From Schoenoplectus triqueter (Eukaryota; Streptophyta; Magnoliopsida; Poales; Cyperaceae): a stretch of 39,260 nucleotides of DNA. Made by a program: the position numbers and the translations under genes. Position 1 is the stretch's first letter. Each line of letters begins with the position of its first letter. The notes beneath the pieces were generated by a model. It saw only the letters and a program-made list of their open reading frames with translations, was not told where the DNA came from and did no database searches. Of the stretch, positions 30,174-39,260 are shown one piece after another. The stretch covers positions 1 to 39,260 of the forward strand of contig CAXKVV010000195.1 in assembly GCA_964058805.1 (NCBI GenBank), given 5' to 3'.

Positions 30174-31012
30174 TTGGTATGGCCGAAACCTCTCTCTTAT
30201 TCACATGTACATGTAGTGATGTTCAGTGGAAAGAAAATAAAACGGCAATAAATGCTGGCCTTAAAAGCTTTCCCAGGTTAGGTGCCGTTGATGTATGCAT
30301 GGGTGTGCAAAATGCCATGTTGCCCTGTGTGTGTGGTGCGAGCACAAGAGAAATGAGAGGCCAGACCAAGAATCACTCTTTCTCCCCCCCTGCGGCCCAA
30401 AAGTAAGGAACCCAACATGAGAAACGGTCTATGAACTATTTATGTATGAATCTATGATGGATTGATGGATGGATATTGGATTGGCCATTGGGAGGAGGCA
30501 CGAATTACAGCTCTTTTAGTAGTTTTTTAAAGAACAACAAAATTACACACGAGAAGAAAACCGTCTCTCTCTTACCTTCACTTTTACCCTTTCTCACTCT
30601 CCTTCCCAATCCACCCCCCCCCCCCCTCCCTGCCTCTCTCCCTTTCAGTACTGAGGTTTCGAGGATCAGCTTGGGCCTGAGAGAAACCGAGAGGAATTTT
30701 CAAAAAGGAAATTATTTTTATATTAGGGCGGTATTAATTTAGAAAAAAGAAGAGTGAAAGAAAGAAAGAAAAAGAAATCGGAAGCAGCGATCCGCCGCCG
30801 ATCCAAGTCGTGATTTCTGGTTTCTTGGTCGACCCAAATTGAAATTCCGACTAAAAATTGCATTTCCGTAATACCCAAAATCGCCGTAACCCATTTCCGA
30901 GCCTCTCCTCCTCGAGAAATTCTCCTTTATTCACCATTTTCCCCTTTGGCACAGTTCCAATTATCTCTTGATTGAAGAAATTAACGCTTTTTGAGTTTGA
31001 GCTCTTCTCGCC
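30174..31012 (+). promoter_or_regulatory. Promoter and 5' leader of the nucleotidyltransferase-like gene
   Basis: From about 30540 the strand is CT-rich, including a C run at about 30614-30628, then GA-rich at 30750-30780, then a mixed leader up to the ATG at 31013. This is typical of a plant 5' UTR. The open frames at 30164-30406 and 30476-30742 have no domain and end well before the start. No convincing TATA box was seen. Confidence 0.45.
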
Positions 31013-34000
31013 ATGGGAGACCTTGAGCCATGGCCGGTGCAATCCAACGGACACCTGTCAGAGTCCAACCCAGCGAGCTTGCTCCATTCATACCCGCCGA
31101 ATCCTGATCCAACAACCATTGATGAAGCCACGTGGCAACGGGCTGAGGAGGCTGCGCAAGAGGTCATACGCCATGTTCACCCAACCATTGCTTCAGAGAA
31201 GAGAAGAAAAGCTGTGGTGGAGTATGTGAACCACATTATCACAAAGTATATCGGAATCGTGGTAATTACTTATTGATTTCTTGATTTGAGTATTTACAGC
31301 ACAAGGTGCCTTGTTCGTATTCATTAAAGCCTTGTAAAGTTTGTGAGCTAAAACTTTAGAAATTTCTGGGTTAGGTGAGCCCCTTGAATTATTTATATAC
31401 ATTGGATGAGAATTTATGTAGCTTATGCTGGTTCTTTCTTTGACTGTTCAAAGCCTTTGAACTTATAATGTTTATCTACTGTAGCGCCTAACTTTTGGTT
31501 GTGCATGTTGAAATTGAGTGGTTAAATATTTTGACTGTTCTAAGATATGTTTTAATTTGTTGAATTTTTGAATTTTCATTTTGAAGAAGAATTTGCATTA
31601 TGAACACTCCTTCAGAAGAACTACAGTTTGAAAAGTTGCATTGTTGGTTTAATGTGTTTGGAATATTGTTAAGACATGTCGGAGTCAGAAATTTTTTGGA
31701 TGGGGGTCAAGTACTATTTAAAACATTGATGTTAATAAAATAATCACATCAAAATCGTTAAGTTGTGACTATGGGGGTCAATAGTGAAATAATTTTCATA
31801 TTTATGAGGTTCATAATGATTTTTTTCTAAGAAAAACACAAATATAACACTAAAAATACTATATATACATGTATAATTTAATAAAAAAAATGGTGTTTAT
31901 TGAACCCCATTCTTTGTTACTAGATCCGTGACTGTGTTAAGGTATACATAGAAGGGGTGATTAGGATAAATACTTACTGCAGATATCTCCGCTGGAAGAG
32001 TGAATTACTGGCACGTGTAAACCTAATGTTGGATGTTAATCAGAGAATGACCATATGTGTTCATATTTTGGTAATCATGTCCTTCACAAGTAATTTTTTT
32101 TTTACTGTGGAAATTTGGTTGCAAAATTTTTGGTTATTTCAATGTGTTTTGTAAATACTAATGGGTAGTCGGGGGTAGGGGTGCCTTTTGTCATTCGAGT
32201 AGCAACATTGTCAGTTAGGAGAATCCCTAAAAGTGAAGTAAGATTATAGATGTGAACTGAACTGTGCTAGTGCAGTGAAAGCAGAAGGAATTTTGCATTC
32301 TCGGTTGAAAGAAGGGGGTCCGTAATAGTTGCATGTCATTGAAATGAAAAATAAATTCAATCCGTGAAGTGTTTTTTGAGTCAATCAACTCTAGTCTAAA
32401 AACAAGGCTGCTATAAATTAATCAGTAAGAATTTGCTCCTGAGTTAGAGTAAAAAGGAATCAAATGGTATGTTACGTGATGGAAAAAGCTATCACAGGCT
32501 CGATTTTCTACCCCCCCCCCCAAATCAGGGGTGAACGAATCCACAAAATATTAACGCAAAGAGTCTCCTCTCTAACCCCGCTGCGCCTCCTCTCACCTCT
32601 GAAAAATAAACTTGGGAGTGTGTCTTTCTCCACTCTTTCTTTCTATTCCACCTGCTAACTCTCTCCCCAACTTGGGAGCATAGTGTATAATGACTGGAAT
32701 TCTCCTAGTTGCATGCGTTCATACTCTCACTATTAGGGTGAAAGGCAAATTTGTCAGAGCAAATCGCAAGCTGATTTTGCGATATTGGAACATCACACAA
32801 TGTGTTTTATCATTACAGACTTCTAGAAATGAACATGTTGTAAATGGCAATGCAGCTTGCAGTGAGCTTTCTGTTTGAATATATTTTTAAAATTTCTGAC
32901 GAGTGAAAAAAAGAAATATTGTAGTTTCTATAGATGTCTTACTACACATATAAAGTTTATGTTTTTTTTTCCTTTTTTCCTTTTTCCTTTTTCCATTCTA
33001 AATGTACTTGAATTTGTTCTTAAATTATTGATACTGTTCTGGAATCTGGGAAACTATGCAGGGTTTTAAGATAAGAAAATTGAGTATGCTCTGTTTTCTG
33101 TTTTTTCATTCATTTTATTTGTTTAATTCATTGCTTCTCTAATTTTTCCTTAGTCAGCATCCCATTTAGTTGAACCAACAAATGCACTTGTTTCTATTTT
33201 CTTTAGTTATAGGTAGTCTAGTACCTCCAACATGAATTCTTACCTTTTTTTTCTTGTAGGTATCTCCATTTGGTTCGGTGCCTTTGAAGACGTATCTACC
33301 TGATGGGGATATAGATCTGACAGCTTTGGCAGAGCCGAACACAGAACATTCATTGCCTGAAGTTGTATGTAGTGTTCTTCAAATGGAGGAGAAAAACCCT
33401 TGTTCTATGTATGAGGTCAAAGACGTGCAACTCATCCTTGCTGAGGTTTGCTGATACTATTTTTTATAGTCATTTTCATTCTCGAGTCAAGTGTTCTCTT
33501 AGAACAACAAGGGAAATATAATTTTTTTTAATGGGAGGGATGCCATGAATAAAAACTGCTGTTAGACTGTCATTAAGTTAGAAAAACTTAACTGAAATAA
33601 AACTGAAAAATAGTTGAAAATCTGGAAACTTTTCTGCAAGTGAAATGTGGCTGTGGTGGGTTAATATGAACAGCACAATAAAATTGCAAAATGGGACTAA
33701 TGAGTTATGCTTCCTTTTTTGTCAGCTTATTAACCAAAGCCTTTTTGTACACGCATGCTTCTAAAAATGTTAAAGAAGAATATTCTATAAGTTTTCTGAT
33801 GGTGAATGATTATTTTTTCAATTTCTTGATAATGTGGGTTCTTTTGGGATAATTGAAACAGCATGTGTAAATATTTGCCTTAATATTAATCGCCTCTTTT
33901 TCCTAATAACAGGTAAAGCTTGTGAAATGTCTAGTGCAAAATATCGTGGTCGATATTTCATTTAATCAAGTTGGCGGCCTGTTCACTCTCTGCTTCCTTG

Positions 34001-37000
34001 AAGAGGTATCTTTTGTTAGACCCTTTCTTTCTTGTCTATTTCGTTTCAGTGAGATTTTTTTTCCCCTAATGTTTGGATTCTTTTTATGTAGGTGGATGTT
34101 TTGATAGGAAAAGATCACCTATTCAAGCGTAGCATCATGCTAATAAAGTCATGGTGTTACTATGAAAGCCGAATCCTTGGGGCTCACCATGGCCTGATCT
34201 CGACTTATGCTTTAGAAACACTTATCTTATATATATTCCACCTTTTTCACAAAACCATGGACTCCCCCCTAGCGGTGAACACTTCATTTGTCTTTGATTC
34301 ATCTTATCCTGACTTGGTAATGATTGAAATTGCAGCAAGAAAACTTGAGTCATTCTCACTGTTCCTTTTTTGTCATTCATTCCCTGTAGGTTCTATACCG
34401 TTTTCTGGATTACTATAGTAAATTTGACTGGGATAATCAGGGTATCAGTGTACACGGACCCATATCTGTTGCATTATTACCTGAAATAGTAGGTAAGTAA
34501 AGCTGACAAACTTACTGTTAAATCATAATAATTTGTTATTTGTAACTGTTGTAATCTTTCTTTTTTAATAACTTTCTTAAGCTGAGGCACCAGAGGTCCC
34601 TACAAGTGACCTGTTGATACAAGAAGACTTTGTGAATCGATGTTTGGAACGGTACCAGGTAAAGATACCGAACAGACCTAATGATGTCAGAGATTTCTGC
34701 CGCAAGAATTTAAACATCGTTGACCCATTGAAACCGACAAATAATCTTGGCCGCAGCGTCAGCAGAGGTATGTTTTTGTTGTTTTCTATGTTTCTTGAAT
34801 TTCAGGTAGCATCCTTCCAACTTTCCAATTTAGCAAAGCCAGCCCCAATTGTGCCTCTGTCAGTTGAGCTTCTTGCAATGAGTATATTATAAAGGTCTTA
34901 GTTCCAAACTTCCAATAAGTCTTAATTTAGTACTAGCTAGATTTCCACTTGTCAACATAAGCTTCAATGATGAACTTTCCATAGTAACAATCCAACTCCA
35001 TTTGTTTTTCCTCCCATTACCTAAATTAGATTCTGACTCGGCCTAGCTTCTGACAAATTCTAAACTTCTTGAAAAATCAGGTAACTTCTACCGCATACGT
35101 AGCGCATTTGTTTTCGGTGCCCGCAAGTTGAGCCAGATACTGAGTCTCTCTGCTGAATTTATCCCTGATGAGGTCAGCACCTTCTTTCGCAATACCCTCG
35201 AACGCCATGGCTCTGGCGGACCCCGTCCTGATGTTCCTGAACAAACCTCCACATCTCCCTATGCAGATACTGATGCAACCTTCCCCCATATGCCGATGCA
35301 ACATCCCAATGGTCTCATTCCAGATTATAGGGCATTTGCCTACCCTCACCATCTTGCACCACCCATGTTTGTCCTTCAAGAGAGCCTTAATGGGTTTGGT
35401 GGGTGTGAGCCTGATTCTTCTGAGGCTGGTACAGCATCTCCATCAGAGGAACCATCAGAGCCTGATGGGTTTGCCGATATAACTGGTGACAGTGAAAAGA
35501 ATGTAAAGAATCTTTTCTTCGCAATTAATCTTTTTGAGAACAAGCAGCCCGACTCAATGTCACCGGGCCCACCTGTGGGACCAGATTCAAGCCCTGTGGG
35601 GACTATTGCATACAGGCCATTCATGGGTGACAGGTTTGGGAGAAGAGGCACATATGGGTATGCAGGTGTGAATGGAGTTGTGCCTGGTCCACATTTTGCA
35701 GCGGGTCCTATTGGATATTATGTCATGCCGCCACATATTATCTCACCAGCTAGCGGCCATTATGTTGGAGATGATTCACCCAAGACAAAGGGGACTGGCA
35801 CATTTCTCCCATTGTCGGTATGAAATTAATAGTCATTTTACTTATTTTATTTTCCTTTCCTTCTAGTATGATAGTACTTCAATTTGGTTTTATGTTAGAA
35901 TTCCCTTTATTAACACAAGTGCACATTACAAAGATTCTATGTAATTTTGGAGGAATTCATGTGTCAACTTGTCTGTAAAATATCCCCAGTAAAAGTATTA
36001 TGTAAAGGAATTATTTGGATAGAACTATATAATATATCCATAGACCCTTGCTTTCATTAAATGTTACTAGTGATTAAATGCAGGAGCATTTTTCTAATTT
36101 TATACCTGATCACTTTTTCCCTATCTATAACCAATTAACTAAGAGTCCGTCATATAAATTTTCTCTTTGATTGATGCAGCACCAGAGATCACAGCAGCAG
36201 CAACCATACCGAGACCGAGTACATCCAAGAGGCAAACCCCGGAATTTGGTCCGGCCAGACCAAGCAGGTACCATGCCTGAAATGGTAGCTTCTGAAGAGC
36301 CAATCTTTGATTCTCCATCAACATCAGTATACAGACCACCCCCACCTCCACCACCTCTTCACATTCCTTACCGTGCCCCTAACGGACGGTGGATCCCACG
36401 TTCACCAGTGATGAACAGCCCACAGTCACCGCAAATCGGAATCCAAGGGAATGGAGGTGGGAATAGCGGGCCATTAGTCCCGCAGGAGCAGCAACTTGAA
36501 TTCGGGTCTATTGGACCTGTTGTGGTTCCTACGAATGGTCCGATTTATGCTGTTGGCATGCGGGCCCCACCGCCACCAGTGCCAGCTGTTGTACGAGCAG
36601 AGCAACGATTAAGCAGTGGAGGACCTTTAATTGGGAATAAACCTTCTATGCCACCCAATATGAGTAAAAGGTATCTTTTCACAGCTCAGCCCTTCTGTTT
36701 TTTGTGTATTAATTATAATATTTAGGAGAAAGAGTTGTCTAAAATTTTTGGAGCTAACCCAGCAGCACCTTAGTTATATTTAGTTAATAATGAAGATCTC
36801 ATTACACAACTGTTTGTATGCTTGTCATCCTGTCTGGTTTCTAATCAGATAACAACTTGTTTTGGATCAAATTTATTGTAGGTGTATTGTTTTTGGTCAG
36901 TATTGCCCCCATAGTTTCTTGAAATAGTGAACAATATATTTATCGTCTATTTTTTTCAGGAATAACCAGACATACAAACTTAAAGATGAAGGAGACTTTC

Positions 37001-37017
37001 CGCCTCTTTCAGGATGA
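31013..37017 (+). CDS. Nucleotidyltransferase / PAP-OAS1-domain protein
   Basis: Plant protein of the Pol-beta-like nucleotidyltransferase plus PAP/OAS1 substrate-binding superfamily (relatives of non-canonical poly(A)/terminal transferases). Exons: 31013-31261, 33260-33445, 33913-34005, 34092-34316, 34390-34492, 34582-34767, 35081-35817, 36180-36670 and 36960-37017. All introns are GT-AG and phases agree; total 2328 nt, 775 aa. Residues 88-89 are the GS of 'PFGSVPLKTYLPDGDIDLTA'; Asp100 and Asp102 are the metal-binding pair and Asp159 ('VVDISFNQ') the likely third carboxylate, so activity is plausible. 'LIKSWCYYESRILGAHHGLI' (about 190-215) begins the PAP/OAS1 helical domain. After about residue 370 the protein is low-complexity, with Pro/Gly-rich stretches (PPPPPPPLHIPYRAP), and ends in the family's terminal 'DEGDFPPLSG'. 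The ATG context (GCCATGG) is favourable. Enzymatic role and RNA targets are inferred from the fold only. Confidence 0.93.
31679..31932. mobile_element. Decayed repeat in intron 1
   Basis: Bounded by 'GTCGGAGTCAGAAATTTTTT' and '...CTAGATCCGTGACTG', with internal 'GATGGGGGTCAA' and 'GAACCCCATT'. This matches a common plant repeat pattern ending in GGATCCGCCACTG-like sequence. It is non-coding and similar to the fragment near 12094-12252. Its class is not assigned. Confidence 0.4.
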
Positions 37018-37857
37018 AGCTGAAAAAACAAAAAGAAAAAGAAAACTGATCTATTTTGGCAGACCCGTTTTTACTTACATGATTATCTTCTAGGATTTGA
37101 ATGGAAACAAAAAAAAAGGAAAAGAAAAAAAAAGCAGAGAAGTAAAAAGGAAATCTGAAATGAACTGATAATGAAGATAACATGCAGATCCGTGCATGTA
37201 TGGGTCTTGGAATGGCTAAAATTTTAGTTACATTTTCGTGGTCTCCTGGTGTACATTCTTATAAAAAAAACTTGTAGCTTTGATTAATGCCCCCCAGCCA
37301 CCCACCAAAAACAAAGATGAGTGTTGTTAGCAAAATATGTAGTATTTTTCTTTTTGTTTCCTTTTAGTTGTAGAATGGGATTTAGTAAGGCAACCGCTGG
37401 TACTGTTGTTGTTGTTGATGGTTCAAAACATTTATATGATGAGGTGGTAGGAGTTGATGAGAAACTAGTATCATTCTGCCCTCTGTTTTTTACGTCTCAT
37501 TTTATATTGTAAACCAATTTTCTCATTTGTGCAATCTAGATTATAGTTTCTGATCAATTTGCTGACTACTCTTGCGTCTCTTGTACTTTTTGGGTTCTGT
37601 TATTGCGTTGGGTTCCTGTTCAATGTAGTGTTTGTTATATCATTATATGGATTAAGGGGGCCTCTATATTGCACTTCAGTCAAATACGACTTTTCATTTA
37701 ATTACTGTGAATCCTTTTGTTATTCGCAAATGGATCCCAGTTTTCTAGACAAATTTAGGGTAAACATTGAAATTATGACTTTTTGTAATATAGTAATATT
37801 TTCATAATATCACAAAGTGTAATATAAAATAACTGATATCCTGTCTTCATCACAAAT
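37018..37857 (+). other. 3' UTR and downstream flank
   Basis: The first few hundred bases after the TGA at 37015-37017 are probably 3' UTR of the nucleotidyltransferase-like gene. No further gene is recognised. The frames at 37321-37512 and 37559-37807 lack any domain. Confidence 0.45.
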
Positions 37858-37902
37858 ACAACAACAACAAAGCCTTTAATCCCAAATAAATTTGGGTAGG
37901 CA
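37858..37902 (-). mobile_element. 3' tail of an RTE-type LINE or derived SINE
   Basis: On the minus strand it reads GCCTACCCAAATTTATTTGGG, then ATTAAAGGCTTTGTTGTTGTTGT. The CCCAAA-N-TTTGGG hairpin followed by GGCTTTG(TTG)n is the characteristic end of plant RTE-clade LINEs and SINEs using the same tail. Only the last 45 bases or so remain. Confidence 0.7.
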
Positions 37903-38743
37903 ATAAATATTTTGATTTAATGAATGATTATAAAATATATCATTTGATTTTATGGATCATCCTAAAATATTCATATTTTATAGCTAATGGAAAAAAAATA
38001 CTTCAATCAATAACTTTATTCGATGTATCGAATAAAAAAAACTTGATTTTTTTGCCTCTTGATATGAGATGAATAATCAGGTAAAGTTTAACTTCTTAAG
38101 CTTAACTGTCTCATCTTCTACTTCCAGGCAAAAATGCATGATATGATAATCTATAAGTGTTCCATATTTGCAAAGGAGATATTTTGTATTATTTATGCCG
38201 GAAGTTTTTGTAGGATCTTAATACATCCCAAAACCGTAACAAAAATAAACGAAGTAAATACATACTTAAAAAAAAAATTGATACACTGGAATAGTTGCAC
38301 GATTTCTTTCTTTTTGAATTGGGTCCTGCCATTATCTTCTCTGATGGAAGCTCAATTATTGATTTTGACTTGTTTAGGGCCTCACATGAGCTTCACCCTA
38401 AAGTTGATAGAACAACCCAAATAGGGTTTTTGCAATTTCGACTTAAAGCTAAACAGAAGTAACACATAATTCCATAAAATACGCAGATATAACACTGAAT
38501 CGTCCAAGGAAAATCAAATGCAAAGCAACTACTCAGAAATAGTTAGATCATCAAGTGTTTTCTCCACTATATATCATCCAAAGTGTATTGTGTTATTACC
38601 ATCTCTAGTGGCCCCAAAATTATCTGTGCCCAATAAATAAAACGAGTGAAGGAATTTATTTATTATTTATTTTCAGGAACAAGTACCATACACCTTTCTC
38701 TATTAAGGAACGGGAGGAGAACAGATGGCATCATGCCAATACA
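37903..38743. other. AT-rich intergenic DNA, no gene seen
   Basis: No recognisable repeat boundary and no protein-like frame. The frame 38134-38424 has no domain. Confidence 0.5.
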
Positions 38744-39260
38744 TTTTTTTTTTTGATGAAAAGATGAAGGTCTGGCCTTCAAATTTTATTTATGGTGGTC
38801 ACAAAGTGTAACCTGAGAGTAAAAAAAAAACCAATTATACAAACCAATTTTCATATTCTGCACACACTTCATTTTGCAGCTGCAACGCTGTCTTGTACTC
38901 CTCTCGAAAAATCCTAGCACATCTCTCTCTCCATATAACGAAGTTGAGCGTCACCATCATCCTTTTGCATTTTTTGTTGCCATGGTCTTGCATTACCCTC
39001 TCATAATCTCCCTCTCGGAAGGCTTCTGAATAAGATATTTGGCGTTCATTCCTCTGCAAGAGAAGTTGCAACACTTGCCTTGTATATTGACAGTGTTGAA
39101 ACATGTGCTTTGCACTTTCTCCTTGTTGCCGATAGAGGTGACACATGTTTACTATCGACCAACCTCTTCTGATCAGATTGTCAACTGTAAATAGTTTGTT
39201 CTTCAACAGCAACCACTGAAATATAACAGCTCTTGTGGGTAGGTTGAGCTTCCATATGCT
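38744..39260 (-). mobile_element. L1-type LINE, 3' end (continues off the window)
   Basis: On the minus strand the element runs from the window edge through an ORF2 C-terminus (stop at 38835-38837), a short 3' UTR and a poly(A) tract (T run at about 38744-38754 on the plus strand, after TTTTCATC on the minus strand). Its 5' part is beyond the window. Confidence 0.8.
38835..39260 (-). CDS. LINE ORF2 C-terminus, reverse-transcriptase zinc-binding domain
   Basis: Partial: the frame is open to the right edge and its true start lies outside. 'IWKLNLPTRAVIFQWLLLKN', 'KLFTVDNLIRRGW', 'ESAKHMFQHC' and 'VIWRERCARIFREE' follow the zf-RVT pattern found at the end of plant L1 LINE ORF2 proteins. The expected CxxC is CHLY here, so one zinc ligand is lost, while the HxxxxC-type half (HMFQHC) is kept. 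No internal stop occurs in the visible 142 codons or so. It could also be a captured zf-RVT pseudogene, but the downstream poly(A) argues for a LINE. Confidence 0.85.
   Translation of the reverse strand, partial: SIWKLNLPTRAVIFQWLLLKNKLFTVDNLIRRGWSIVNMCHLYRQQGESAKHMFQHCQYTRQVLQLLLQRNERQISYSEAFREGDYERVMQDHGNKKCKRMMVTLNFVIWRERCARIFREEYKTALQLQNEVCAEYENWFV

Noticed and set aside
30164..30406. 80-codon plus-strand frame upstream of the nucleotidyltransferase-like gene
   Set aside because: It starts inside the hAT remnant, has no domain or conserved features, and lies in the probable promoter region.
35077..35651. Minus-strand open frames of about 100 and 91 codons
   Set aside because: Antisense shadows of exon 7 of the nucleotidyltransferase-like gene.

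Overview
The window is nuclear DNA from a flowering plant. It has spliced genes with GT-AG introns, AT-rich intergenic DNA packed with MITEs, retrotransposon remnants and plant-specific gene families. The resistance gene is of the coiled-coil NB-LRR type, and a monocot is plausible but not proven. No rRNA, tRNA or CRISPR feature was recognised.

Layout: 1-5.5 kb is AT-rich DNA with a doubtful two-exon gene fragment (1896-2410), a GGTCCGG-rich hAT-like repeat and a small MITE. 5.5-8.1 kb, minus strand, is a complete five-exon GT14 glycosyltransferase gene (GLCAT14-like, 441 aa). 8.2-18 kb is a transposon graveyard: two abutting foldback MITEs, an internally deleted Mutator-like element with a broken transposase N-terminus, and a long inverted-repeat element with a hAT MITE nested inside. 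18.6-21.8 kb, plus strand, is a CC-NB-LRR resistance-gene locus. 23.6-26.3 kb is the 3' part of a decayed Ty1/copia element with its 3' LTR. 26.7-30.2 kb holds a second Mutator-type MITE, another foldback, a degenerate minisatellite and a hAT remnant. 31.0-37.0 kb, plus strand, is an intact nine-exon nucleotidyltransferase / PAP-OAS1-domain gene (775 aa). The right end has an RTE-type LINE/SINE tail and the 3' end of an L1-type LINE that runs off the window.

The most notable result is at the resistance gene. A 523-bp element with long terminal inverted repeats and a perfect 9-bp target duplication sits inside what was one uninterrupted exon, between the coiled-coil and the P-loop. Subtracting the element and one target copy leaves a single open frame of 899 codons, so the insertion itself is the visible break. 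The element carries seven near-identical odd-length GC-rich palindromes. A shorter relative with its own perfect 9-bp duplication lies about 7 kb away.

The host genes are not an operon or pathway. The glycosyltransferase would act in the Golgi, the NLR in intracellular immunity, and the nucleotidyltransferase-like protein probably in RNA metabolism.
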